This document shows positions 8,073-15,987 of a stretch of 64,000 bases of DNA, one piece after another. The notes below the pieces were generated by a model, which saw nothing but the letters and a program-made list of their open reading frames with translations, searched no databases and had not been told where the DNA came from. The first letter of the stretch is position 1. Each line of letters opens with the position of its first letter. A program made the translations under genes and the position numbers. Source of the stretch: Phenylobacterium glaciei (GTDB lineage: Bacteria; Pseudomonadota; Alphaproteobacteria; Caulobacterales; Caulobacteraceae); NCBI RefSeq assembly GCF_016772415.1, contig NZ_JAGSGD010000001.1, positions 1,054,001 through 1,118,000 of the forward strand, read 5' to 3'.

Positions 8073-9832
8073 TATCTGCCCTTGGCGAGATACCCGCCGT
8101 TTTCAAGAATAAACCTGGTGGGCTTGTGCATCCCCCCGGCCGGAATCGTCTCTACGAAAGCCTTCAGTTCCGCCGCAGCATCAGATGAAGCTTTGCCGAG
8201 GATGACGGCCCCATGAATCCCGCTGGGTAGCTTCTTCCAGTCCTGCTTACGCAGATGCTCAATCAATTCGCCCATGACAGCTCGCCGATCGGTTGCAGAG
8301 AGATCGCCAACGACGCTGGTACCTGCCGGTGAATTCACTGAATCGACCGCACTGAGCGCTGCGACCGCGGCTACGGCTGCGTCGCTCAGGCCTGAACGCG
8401 CGACGGAAGGTGCCATGACGTCGCGGCTTAGGAACACTGCTGGCCGAAGGGAGGCTGCATTATCGAAATGAGGCTCCATCTCGCGCCACTCTTCGATGAA
8501 AGGCTCGTGGCCCTTCCACTCCAACGGCCAATCCGGGCGATCCTCCTTCAGTTTTCCTGTCGCATTCAGGAACGGCTCAGCTCCGTTCTCATCCATCACA
8601 AGTTGGTAGAGCTTCTGTGCCGCGCGAGCGTCGGTGCTCCGCTCGAAAACCGCCAGCTTGGCGAGCGTGGCCAAATCCACATTCATCTTCCGCGAACCGG
8701 CGAGAGTCTGCCGCAACGTGATGGCGTTGAGCAACCGCTTCACGATGCGCGGATTACCGCCGATGGTCGGGGCCTTGGTGAGGATAGGTGCCAGTCGGTC
8801 ACAAACAGCGAGCGCATCGAGAAGGTGGGCCGGGCTCCCCGCCAGCTCGAATATTTCTTTCCTCGTGAACGTAGATCCTTTCCAACCGGTCTGCAGAGCC
8901 TCCAGCAGATGGGCCTTCACCTCTGGCAGCTTCTCCGGTGCATGGAGGCTGGTGAACAGAGAATACATATAGGCTCTGACATCTTCGGAGCTGACTTGCG
9001 GGACCCTGAGTGGCACCTGGATTACTTTGTCGAGGTAGTCCTTCACATGACGTGAGTTGATGTCACCGAAGTGCTTGCTTACGGAGTGCCGGATCATGTC
9101 TTCGTCTGCGGCAATGACGAAGGCGGTGCCCTCAATGAACAGGAACAGACGGACGGCCTCGAGCGTGCCGATGGCGACATCGGGAAGACAGCGGTCCAGA
9201 TTGTCTATGAAGAGGATAAGGGGCCGGCCGAGGCCGGCGATTATCTCCCCGAACTCTTCTCTAAACGCTGCGATTTCCTTGGGCGGCGTTTTCTCCTCGG
9301 CCGGGCGGATCAGTTTTGACCACGCGTCCACAGCCGCCTTACCACCCTCTTTGAGGGCATCCGCATCATCGCCGCCAGCCTTGCCCGCGACCATTGCTCC
9401 AATCGCGCCACCGGCCTTCGTTAGGAGGCCCGGCGGCACGCCGAAGGCCATTCCCAGGCCGAAGTCTGCCGCCATTCCGAGAGCCCGGAAATAGTTGACG
9501 CGGCCGGCGAACGCCTTGGCCTTTTGCAGTAGACCTTCGTTCGCCTTGCTCTCATCGACTAGCCGTGCGGCGACCACTTCCATGAGGGCCGCCTTGGCAT
9601 CATCGAAGCCCTGATACAGCCAGGCATCAAATTTCACGATTATCGGCGCAGGTTCGGCATTCTTAAGTGTCTGCTCAACCAGGCTTAAAACCGTGGACTT
9701 TCCGGTACCCCAGGTACCGAACACACCAATGGATATGGGCAGTAGGCTCGCGTTAGTTGCTAACGTCGCCACCTGCTCGGCAAGCTCTGTAAAATTGAGA
9801 AAGTCGTCTTGGCTTTCGCTATCGCGCCACAT
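8072..9832 (-). CDS. qatA: QatA, KAP-family P-loop ATPase
   Basis: A 586-residue KAP NTPase. Seen: Walker A GTWGTGKST at residues 39-47, Walker B-like ILFIDNLDRCLPDVA near residue 215, a glycine/alanine-rich hydrophobic stretch around residues 120-145 typical of membrane-inserted KAP proteins, and a long helical C-terminal part. I chose the ATG at 9832 over a longer TTG start at 9850 because GGGGGA lies at good spacing just upstream of it. It is the first gene of the qatABCD operon. In Qat systems the ATPase is required for phage defence. The upstream 370 bp hold an AT-rich stretch near 9850-9900 that could carry the promoter. Confidence 0.88.
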   Translation of the reverse strand: MWRDSESQDDFLNFTELAEQVATLATNASLLPISIGVFGTWGTGKSTVLSLVEQTLKNAEPAPIIVKFDAWLYQGFDDAKAALMEVVAARLVDESKANEGLLQKAKAFAGRVNYFRALGMAADFGLGMAFGVPPGLLTKAGGAIGAMVAGKAGGDDADALKEGGKAAVDAWSKLIRPAEEKTPPKEIAAFREEFGEIIAGLGRPLILFIDNLDRCLPDVAIGTLEAVRLFLFIEGTAFVIAADEDMIRHSVSKHFGDINSRHVKDYLDKVIQVPLRVPQVSSEDVRAYMYSLFTSLHAPEKLPEVKAHLLEALQTGWKGSTFTRKEIFELAGSPAHLLDALAVCDRLAPILTKAPTIGGNPRIVKRLLNAITLRQTLAGSRKMNVDLATLAKLAVFERSTDARAAQKLYQLVMDENGAEPFLNATGKLKEDRPDWPLEWKGHEPFIEEWREMEPHFDNAASLRPAVFLSRDVMAPSVARSGLSDAAVAAVAALSAVDSVNSPAGTSVVGDLSATDRRAVMGELIEHLRKQDWKKLPSGIHGAVILGKASSDAAAELKAFVETIPAGGMHKPTRFILENGGYLAKGR

Positions 9833-10200
9833 TCTGTTTTTCCCCCGCAATGATCCTACAACTAAAGAGTTTGTTTTTGCTATGGGATATATTCAGGTAG
9901 AGGAGCGGTGTTCGGCTTGTCGGAGCCGACCCGTCCACAGCGCAATTTGGGCACGCTGGTGTCGACCTTCCCAGCGTCGGCAAAGAATCCAAGCCAGTCA
10001 TCACTGGCTATCTAACCCTCGCTGTTCGGAAGCAGCCCTGGGGGACTTCGGCTAAGAGCCCGTAGAAAACATTAGGAGCAGTCCGGGCAACGGCTGCTTT
10101 GGGCTCTTAGTCGCCGTTGGGAATGTCCGGATTTGGGCTGGAGACTGCGCGCTCGCCAACGGCAACTTCGCGACGCGGAGCCAACGGGGAAAATCGACCC
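9833..10200. other. Intergenic gap upstream of qatA with an inverted repeat
   Basis: No gene is supported here. The AT-rich part at 9850-9900 is the likely qatA promoter region. An exact 10-bp inverted repeat (CTAAGAGCCC at 10052-10061, GGGCTCTTAG at 10101-10110) encloses a further GCAG/CTGC stem. It follows the minus-strand GNAT gene that ends at 10201 and could form a transcript-end structure, although there is no T-run. Confidence 0.6.
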
Positions 10201-10734
10201 TCAGCGGTCGTTCGCGATGTCTGCTTCCGGTGCGCTTGGCGGCTCTCCAGCCCACGCACCTAAGGGTTTGGACCAGAGGAGAAGATCGCCGTCTTCCGGG
10301 TCGTGGCGTGCGCCTACTTGTACGAAGCCGTTGTGCTCCAGTACCCGTTGCGACGACGGGTTGTCGGTGGCCGTCTCCGCGCGCAGAGCCCTCAAGCCAC
10401 CCACTCGACCAACCTCCTCACACAAGAGTCTCACGGCCTCCGTGGCGTGGCCATTTCGTCGGCGGGTTTCGGCTATCCCGTATCCGATTTCGGCTGAGCC
10501 TGCGGCGTCAGGAAGGCCTTTGAACGAGCACAGGCCAACCACCTCGCCTTCATCGACGATCAGCCAGGAGCCGAGGCACCCGGCTGCCTCCAATCGCGCT
10601 GAGGCCGCACGAAGCCATCTGAGTATGCGTCGTTGTTCCACGCCGCCGGGAGCTTCGCGTAGAGGATCGGGGGGCGGAGCTTCTCCGAGAAGCCATGCGA
10701 AGTGCTCGTCTCTGGCCACGATTAGCATTGTCAT
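10201..10734 (-). CDS. GNAT N-acetyltransferase (RimJ/RimL-like)
   Basis: A 177-residue GCN5-related acetyltransferase, which transfers acetyl from acetyl-CoA to an amine. Seen: a strand-loop SWLIVDEGEVVGLCSFKG around residue 60, the acetyl-CoA-binding helix with EIGYGIAETRRRNGHATEA, and the late ETATDNPSSQRVLEHNGFV block characteristic of the Acetyltransf_3 (RimJ/L) subgroup. Length is usual. Substrate cannot be predicted. A second, unrelated GNAT gene lies 66 bp upstream on the same strand; both are probably accessory resistance- or detoxification-type genes of the island. Confidence 0.85.
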   Translation of the reverse strand: MTMLIVARDEHFAWLLGEAPPPDPLREAPGGVEQRRILRWLRAASARLEAAGCLGSWLIVDEGEVVGLCSFKGLPDAAGSAEIGYGIAETRRRNGHATEAVRLLCEEVGRVGGLRALRAETATDNPSSQRVLEHNGFVQVGARHDPEDGDLLLWSKPLGAWAGEPPSAPEADIANDR

Positions 10735-10800
10735 TTGCCGAGGGTGGTCGATGTTCGCCCGACGCTCAAGCTTTGGCCAATTGTCTTGTTCTAGGCGGAG

Positions 10801-11244
10801 CTACCGCCAGCTAAAGATCGCCATCTCCGTCTCGCCGTCCTGCTCATAACGAACGAGGTGCAGTGACCGGGAAGTGTAGAACGCGGTGGCGTTCATGTTG
10901 GCGCGCGGCGTCCAGAGCCAGAAGCCATCGGGCATCTTCGCCTTCGCGTCTTCGAGCAAAATAGTCCCAACGCCCGTTCCTTTTGCGTGGGGCGCAACGA
11001 ACAACTGGTTCAGCCTGCCTTCGCGTGGGGTGATGGCTAAGAACCCAACGATCTGTCCGTCCCGGACCGCAACGCGAACAACCCAACCATTTCTGATCTC
11101 GGCTTCGATACGGATGGCGTTTCCAGCGACCGAAATCCCGTCCGCGAACGCGAGGCCCGTTGTTGCCCAGCTTGCAAACCACAGGTCCGCCACGGTTTCC
11201 AGGTCGGACGGCTGGTAGTCGCGGGTGATGGTGGGGCTCATCAT
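10801..11244 (-). CDS. GNAT N-acetyltransferase
   Basis: A 147-residue single-domain GNAT enzyme. Seen: N-terminal YQPSDLETVADLWFASW, the central strand RVAVRDGQIVGFLAI, then the acetyl-CoA-binding block NQLFVAPHAKGTGVGTILL and the C-terminal LWTPRANMNATAFYTSRSL with the usual Asn and Tyr of the active-site region. It starts with tandem ATG codons at 11244. The gene lies upstream of the other GNAT gene in the same direction; a shared transcript is possible. The 267 bp upstream contain no gene that I can support. Confidence 0.85.
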   Translation of the reverse strand: MMSPTITRDYQPSDLETVADLWFASWATTGLAFADGISVAGNAIRIEAEIRNGWVVRVAVRDGQIVGFLAITPREGRLNQLFVAPHAKGTGVGTILLEDAKAKMPDGFWLWTPRANMNATAFYTSRSLHLVRYEQDGETEMAIFSWR

Positions 11245-11511
11245 GTCTGCTCCCGGCGACAGGGTGATCGACTGTTCACGACCCTGAGCGGACGTTGAGC
11301 ATTATACCTTCGGCTCAGTTCCGTCGGCAGAGGCACGGAACGCTCGCCTCGCCGGTCGCGCAACCGTTACCGGCTTTGATACTCACGCCGCTGCTTGGTG
11401 ACTTCGTAGCGAACGATGGCTGTCTAACGCGTCATCGTTCTCGCTTAGGATAGAGCGAGCCTCGACGGTGAACGCGCCGACCTTCAACCCGATGGACTCG
11501 GGCCCTTCGAC

Positions 11512-11925
11512 TCAGCCTCTAAAAATCTTCAGTAATGTCACTGCTGGGGATGCCGATCCGATATTACGGTTTGTTTGAGCCGCCTCGATGACTTCGACAA
11601 GTTCATCATATTTGTCGGCTTGTCTGTCGTTTAAGTTGGTCATATTCATGTTCCAGCGCGGGAAGGTACGGAAGCTTGCCGGCTCGTTGTACAATACTCG
11701 CGAGTTTTTGTGCCTAGGATCGAGTTCTATTTTTTTATATAGCTTATCAAGCGTTGATAATGGCCCTTCCAATACTTGCAAAAACCAACCGCCATTATAA
11801 AATAGGCTACCTGTTACGTCGAGTGGCGCATTGTTTTTCTTTGCAGTTTCCTGAATCGCAGAGAGGTCTTCTGGAGACATCTTACGTGTTGCTTGGCTTA
11901 CATAAACAAGTTGGTTAATCGACAT
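11512..11925 (-). CDS. BLUF-domain blue-light sensor (short form)
   Basis: A 137-residue protein that is essentially one BLUF domain, which binds FAD and senses blue light. The photochemical residues are present: Tyr8 in LVYVSQA, Asn32 in NNAPLDVTG, Gln50 in GGWFLQVLEG, and Trp90/Met92 in FPRWNMNM. No output domain follows, so signalling must be by protein-protein contact. The stretch is visibly AT-richer than its neighbours (runs such as TTTTTTTATA near 11710), suggesting separate acquisition. A short ORF lies 9 bp upstream on the same strand. A second, different BLUF gene starts 0.7 kb away on the other strand. Confidence 0.9.
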   Translation of the reverse strand: MSINQLVYVSQATRKMSPEDLSAIQETAKKNNAPLDVTGSLFYNGGWFLQVLEGPLSTLDKLYKKIELDPRHKNSRVLYNEPASFRTFPRWNMNMTNLNDRQADKYDELVEVIEAAQTNRNIGSASPAVTLLKIFRG

Positions 11926-11934
11926 ATTTTCATC

Positions 11935-12141
11935 CTATTTTTTCGTGAACCCGGTCGTATCTGACTGTACGTCGTCAGAAGTATTGGGACCGCCGGGTTG
12001 CGGAATTATTGGAGGGTTGGCCTCGTCTGGGGTTGATATCTTGGCGGCGTTTTTGCGAAGCCTGCGAAGGGTGACGCCATAGAACGGGCAGAAATATACG
12101 TGACGGACAAAGGATGAACGTTGGGTGTATTCGTCCGACAA
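11935..12141 (-). CDS. Small hypothetical protein upstream of the BLUF gene
   Basis: A possible 68-residue protein, opening with a TTG codon. The middle is basic (TLRRLRKNAAK) and the end is Pro/Asp/Thr-rich and probably disordered. No family is recognised. It is listed because it ends 9 bp before the BLUF start, shares its strand and base composition, and leaves little other space. The start is weak and it may not be translated. Confidence 0.3.
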   Translation of the reverse strand: MSDEYTQRSSFVRHVYFCPFYGVTLRRLRKNAAKISTPDEANPPIIPQPGGPNTSDDVQSDTTGFTKK

Positions 12142-12609
12142 GATGGCGCAACACGGCGCACCCTACTTAGCGCACTTGGAAGCGCGAGTTGCCGAGATTG
12201 GCGCTAAAATCATTGAGCGAACGCAGGTCCGCTGACCACCCTGAACAGCCTTTTGGGAGGGTCTGCTACGCGGCACCGAGCCGGAACGTCTGCTTCCGGG
12301 CCCCGAGCTACCGGGGAGAAACATCCCCTCTCGAACATTGCGAGTGTCGGCTTCCCGGCTTTTCGGTCTGCCACTTCTCGCGGGCTAAGCTTTCGTCTTC
12401 GCATGACCGCCTTGGCCCTAACCCTGCTCGCCTCAGCAGTCACCTCCTCCGCGACGCCCTCGTAGCCTTGAACCACGAACGGTCTTCGCTCGCTTAGCCA
12501 GGGTCAGCGTATCGGAAAAACTGGGCGGGGCGGAAGGCGCTGCCAGCGCGATTCACCAATCTGAAAGCGCCTCGCTGGTAACGATGCCGGGAAGATCGGA
12601 ACCAGTATC
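12142..12609. other. Intergenic gap between the two BLUF genes
   Basis: This 468-bp stretch separates divergently oriented genes. ORFs in it lack protein-like composition in every frame. It should hold the promoters of both BLUF genes; I see no strong sigma-70 box or palindrome. Confidence 0.45.
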
Positions 12610-13023
12610 GTGATTTGCATAGCTTATCTGAGTACGGCGCAGCTTGTGCCCACCCCGTCGGAACTGGACGCCATTCTGGCCGCGTCCCACCGCAACAACC
12701 GCCGCTGCGGCGTCACTGGCATGCTCTGCCACTATGAGGGCAGCTTCCTGCAGTTCCTGGAGGGAGAGAGCGGCGATGTCGACGCGACCTACTCGCGCAT
12801 CGCCGCCGATCCGCGCCACACAGGCCTCATCTCCCTCTACCGCCAGGACATCGACGAGCGCCTGTTCAACGAATGGTCAATGGCCCTAGCGCGTGTGGAG
12901 GCCATAGACCCGGCGCAGCAAGCATTCTGCAGGGGCCTTCGCACCCTGGAGTTCGCCGCCACCCCGGCTCACCGCCAACTTGTCGAGCCCTTTCTCGCCA
13001 GCTTTCGCGCCTGGATTCGCTGA
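12610..13023 (+). CDS. BLUF-domain blue-light sensor (second, divergent copy)
   Basis: A 137-residue single-domain BLUF protein starting with GTG at 12610. Seen: Tyr6 in IAYLSTA, Asn30 in RNNRRCGVTG, Gln48 in GSFLQFLEG, the DPRHTGL turn and Trp/Met in FNEWSMAL, so flavin binding and photochemistry look intact. Identity with the other BLUF protein is low outside these motifs, and this gene is GC-rich like the genome, so it is not a recent duplicate. No output domain is fused. It could act as a stand-alone photoreceptor working through a partner protein. Confidence 0.88.
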   Translation: MICIAYLSTAQLVPTPSELDAILAASHRNNRRCGVTGMLCHYEGSFLQFLEGESGDVDATYSRIAADPRHTGLISLYRQDIDERLFNEWSMALARVEAIDPAQQAFCRGLRTLEFAATPAHRQLVEPFLASFRAWIR

Positions 13024-13273
13024 CGGCGGGGCGCGTCCGCCGTTCGGATTGTAGTGGTCACGTTGATCGGCGGGCCGGCGCGCCTAGGGCAATCCCTGAA
13101 GACATTCGGGAACCCGCGCCAAGCCGTGTCACGTGTTAGAATCAGATCGCGCAAGTTCGCGCCTCCGCTGTGGAACGACGTGCGGTCGATTGGGGGTGCG
13201 CCAAAGTCCGCCGTCCACCCTTCAGCGACCTTCGGAACTTCTGCTAGCAGGCGTGGTGCCAATTGAGCGGTAG

Positions 13274-13764
13274 GATGCCAAGGGGCTCCGGGCGCGCGGT
13301 CCCTCCAACAGCGCCTATGAGGGAGCCTTGCTCGCTCATCTGCCAACAGCTGGCGTTGCGGTGGTCACGGCGATCCCCAACGCGGACGGGGCCCTGTGGC
13401 GTGATTTCGAGACGCCGGAGGGCGCGCGGACGCTGATCCTCTTTCGGTGGCTCGACGAAGCGCACCACGAGCGAACCTAGCCGATGTCGCGCTCATGGGA
13501 CGAGGTCTGGCTTTGATTCATGAGGCTGGGGGGATCTGCCGGTCCACCCAGCCGGTACGGCTATTCCCTGGAGCCTGTTCACAGCGGAGGTTTGGCCCGA
13601 TGCTGGCGGCGCCTATGATGGATGACGCCGCCCGGTCGTCGGTGACCGGACTCATGACGCGCATGGAGCTCAGGCTGGCGCAGGTCCCCGAGCTCACCCT
13701 AAAGTGCCGATCCTCGGGTGAGGCGTCTCCCCGTGAACGCCATATGAAGGCCGGGCTCAGGTGA
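13274..13764 (+). pseudogene. Aminoglycoside phosphotransferase-family remnant
   Basis: From 13274 a frame reads LRARGPSNSAYEGALLAHL, then GVAVVTAIPNADGALWRDF and LILFRWLDEAHHERT, which is the N-lobe of an APH-type kinase, but it ends at a TAG at 13478. The matching continuation, LADVALMGRGLALIHEAGG, is in another frame immediately after. The N-terminal start and the catalytic HGD loop are missing, so this is a truncated, frameshifted relic. The extent of the 3' part is uncertain. Confidence 0.55.
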
Positions 13765-13830
13765 GGCTCATTCCCGGTGTGGTGTGTTGTAGGAACGGCC
13801 GTCTCGGCCCTTCAGCAACGGATTGGCACG

Positions 13831-14262
13831 ATGAAAAAGCTTCTGGGTATCCTTGTCGTAACCGCGGCCATCGGGGCCGTTGGGGCTCCAGCCATGGCGC
13901 AACCGCGCGAACACGAGCACGAGGATCAAAACCAGCGTCAATACGGCCAGTACTTCGGCGGATATCAGAGCTTCGACGCCCTCTATCAGCATGATCTTGG
14001 TGGCATCCAGCATGGTCTTCGAGACGGGTCGTACACCCGCCAGGAAGCCCGATATTTCATGGCGCAGCTGCGGCAGATCCGGCAGCGTGAACTCTATTTT
14101 CGCTCGCGCGACGGTTATCTTGATCCCCGCGAAGGCCAGGACATCCAGCGTCGGCTGGAGCAACTTCACGCGGTGATGCACGAAGCCCACGAAGACGGCC
14201 ACGTCGCCCAGGACGACTGGAACGATCGCCCCCGTGACGGCGGCTACGGTTATCGTCGCTAG
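13831..14262 (+). CDS. Small periplasmic protein of unknown function
   Basis: A 143-residue exported protein. The ATG at 13831 gives a clean signal peptide, MKKLLGILVVTAAIGAVG, with an AMAQ cleavage region; a longer reading from 13777 would bury it. The mature part is rich in His, Gln, Arg, Tyr and Asp: an HEHEDQNQRQYGQYFGGYQ start, a helical ARYFMAQLRQIRQRELYF middle resembling RcnB/Spy-like or EF-hand-like periplasmic helices (GYLDPREGQDI could be a loop), and a Gly/Tyr/Arg tail. It lies 133 bp before copC in the same direction, so a role in periplasmic metal or stress handling is plausible but unproven. Confidence 0.65.
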   Translation: MKKLLGILVVTAAIGAVGAPAMAQPREHEHEDQNQRQYGQYFGGYQSFDALYQHDLGGIQHGLRDGSYTRQEARYFMAQLRQIRQRELYFRSRDGYLDPREGQDIQRRLEQLHAVMHEAHEDGHVAQDDWNDRPRDGGYGYRR

Positions 14263-14395
14263 GATGCGGGCGGAGCGCTTCCGGGCGCACCGCCCCGACT
14301 CGCCTACGCCTAAGACTCGCAAAGCACTTGGGCACGCGAGGGGTCCGCCGTGCGGCGCCTTTACCAACTGACCGACCACCCATGAGGATCTTAAG

Positions 14396-14767
14396 ATGAA
14401 CAATAGACCGCACCTCGCGCCGGCGATCGCCTTGGCTCTGGCCACCCTCTTCGCGGGCAGTCAGGCCGCAGCGCATGCAAAGCTCGTGAAATCGAATCCG
14501 GCGGCAGACGCCTTAGTGGCCGCTCCGAAAGTCATCACCCTGGTTTTCACCGAGAAGCTTGCGCCGGCCTTCTCAGGATTCGAGCTCGTGATGGTCGAAC
14601 ACAACAGCATGAAGATCCCGGTGAAGACGACCGTCTCCAAGGATGGGAAAACCATCACCGGTAAGCCCAAGGGCGCGTTCATGAAGGGCAGCTACAAAAT
14701 CAACTGGCATGCCGCCTCGGGCGACGGCCACCGGATGACCGGCGTAGTCCCCTTCAAGGTAAAGTGA
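14396..14767 (+). CDS. copC: CopC-family periplasmic copper-binding protein
   Basis: A 123-residue periplasmic CopC-domain protein. A signal peptide with ATLFAGSQAAA is followed immediately by HAKLVKSNPA, so that mature His1 is the N-terminal copper ligand of the family. The second ligand region is SGDGHRMTGVVPFKVK at the C terminus, which also closes the beta-barrel. It lacks the methionine-rich Cu(I) loop of long CopC forms, as in the single Cu(II)-site type. No copD, copA or copB is adjacent, so it stands alone or works with the small exported protein upstream. It converges with an ECF sigma gene, separated by a large hairpin. Confidence 0.87.
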   Translation: MNNRPHLAPAIALALATLFAGSQAAAHAKLVKSNPAADALVAAPKVITLVFTEKLAPAFSGFELVMVEHNSMKIPVKTTVSKDGKTITGKPKGAFMKGSYKINWHAASGDGHRMTGVVPFKVK

Positions 14768-14901
14768 CGAGATGCTGGAAGCCGCGCTCGGGTCTTGCCA
14801 GCCCAACTTCAGAGAGCGCTAACCGACGGTCTTTAACGGGGGGTAGTGCTCATGGCGTCCCCCACCGTCTGCTCATACCTTAGCCGTGGAGGCGTGTGCT
14901 C

Positions 14902-14989
14902 GCTATTGAAGCTGTGGGCGGCTCTCCTCCTGTTCTGCAGGAGCTCATGCTCCCGCGGATGGTAGAGAGCCATCCACAGCTTCAATTGC
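14902..14989. repeat. Long imperfect inverted repeat between copC and the sigma gene
   Basis: Arms of about 22 bp (14905-14926 and 14965-14986) begin ATTGAAGCTGTGG and match with two mismatches; the similarity extends about 3 bp outward. The ~38-bp loop holds a smaller CTCCTG/CAGGAG stem. It sits between convergent genes. It may be a transcript-end structure for both, or a miniature palindromic mobile element. Confidence 0.8.
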
Positions 14990-15020
14990 AGACCTATTGC
15001 GGTCAGGGCGGCTCACGACC

Positions 15021-15674
15021 CTAGGCCGACGTTCGGAACGTCCGGTTGTTGCAGGGAAGATCCGAGGTCATGTTCGCTGACGGCTCCGTCGCGCTGACGA
15101 GAACAGCGCGCAGGCGCTTGAGCGCACGCCGTAGCCGGGATTTCACTGTTCCGAGGGGAAGGCCCAAAACCCGGGCGATCTCGCCGTGAGGGCTGTCATG
15201 AAAATAGGACATCCGAAGCAACTGGGCCTCCGTCGTCGGCAACTGGTGCAGAGCTGATCGTAGGCGCTGCTCGCGCTCGGCGCTGAGGTACGCGTCCTCA
15301 GGCGTCACCGGCCCCAACGCATCGCCCATCAGGTGGATGAAGTTGGCAGCAGGGCGATCTCGCCGATACCCGTCCACGTAGGTGTTGCGGTCGATCGTGT
15401 AAATCCACGCCGAGGCGCTTCCTTGGTCCGGATCGAATGTGGCGGCCCTGGTCCAGAGCTTGACGAAAGTTTCGACCGCAAGATCCTCGGCCAAATCCGG
15501 AGCGACGCCCTTTCGCATCATGTAGCTCTTCACTTTGGGCGCGAGGCTATTGAACAACTGCGCGAACGCGTCCCGGTCACGCCCTAAGGCGACGGCCGAA
15601 ATCAGGCGGGCATATTCTGTCGATTGCTCATTCGAAGGAGACGCCTGGAGATTGCCCAAGTTGCCAGGATTCAT
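15021..15674 (-). CDS. ECF-type RNA polymerase sigma factor
   Basis: A 217-residue extracytoplasmic-function sigma factor. Region 2 is visible as FAQLFNSLAPKVKSYMMRKG ... FVKLWTRAATFDPDQGSASAW, with the -10 recognition stretch IYTIDRNTYVDGYRRDRP; region 4 is QLPTTEAQLLRMSYFHDSPHGEIARVLGLPLGTVKSRLRRALKRL split by its helix-turn-helix. The ATG at 15674 is preferred over a TTG at 15689 because GGAG lies nine bases before it. Group II ECFs of this look (RpoE/SigK-like) normally precede a ChrR or RskA anti-sigma gene. None follows here: the gene is succeeded by a hairpin and convergent copC. The anti-sigma may be lost or encoded elsewhere. Confidence 0.88.
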   Translation of the reverse strand: MNPGNLGNLQASPSNEQSTEYARLISAVALGRDRDAFAQLFNSLAPKVKSYMMRKGVAPDLAEDLAVETFVKLWTRAATFDPDQGSASAWIYTIDRNTYVDGYRRDRPAANFIHLMGDALGPVTPEDAYLSAEREQRLRSALHQLPTTEAQLLRMSYFHDSPHGEIARVLGLPLGTVKSRLRRALKRLRAVLVSATEPSANMTSDLPCNNRTFRTSA

Positions 15675-15866
15675 CACCGGAAGCTCCAAGCAGGGCGTCA
15701 GCGCCGTTGATTGAGACAGCCGCTACGCAACGCCGACAGCTTACGAACGCGGTCCGGTGTCTTCAGCCCTCACATCGTCAAACGGCGAAGCTCGCCCCTG
15801 GGTTCCTGAACTAGCACCGCAGGGTGCGCCCCCGCCTGCTGTGCTGCCACGGCAAGCTTATCCGGC

Positions 15867-15897
15867 GGAAATCGGTGACGCTTGTAGGAAATCGGTG
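15867..15897. promoter_or_regulatory. Tandem 11-bp repeat upstream of the sigma gene
   Basis: GGAAATCGGTG occurs at 15867-15877 and again at 15887-15897, exactly 20 bp apart (about two helical turns), in the 313-bp gap 15675-15987 that holds no gene. It lies upstream of the minus-strand sigma gene and could be an activator or sigma-recognition site. Confidence 0.4.
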
Positions 15898-15987
15898 TCA
15901 CGGGGTGGCTCCTTCGACTGGCGTCACGCCAATACCGGAGACATGTTGACCTTAAACTGACAGCACCCCTTCAGAGGCTCTGATGCG

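Noticed and set aside
12210-12476. 88-residue ORF between the BLUF genes
   Set aside because: Arg/Ala-rich frame without start signal or protein-like pattern.
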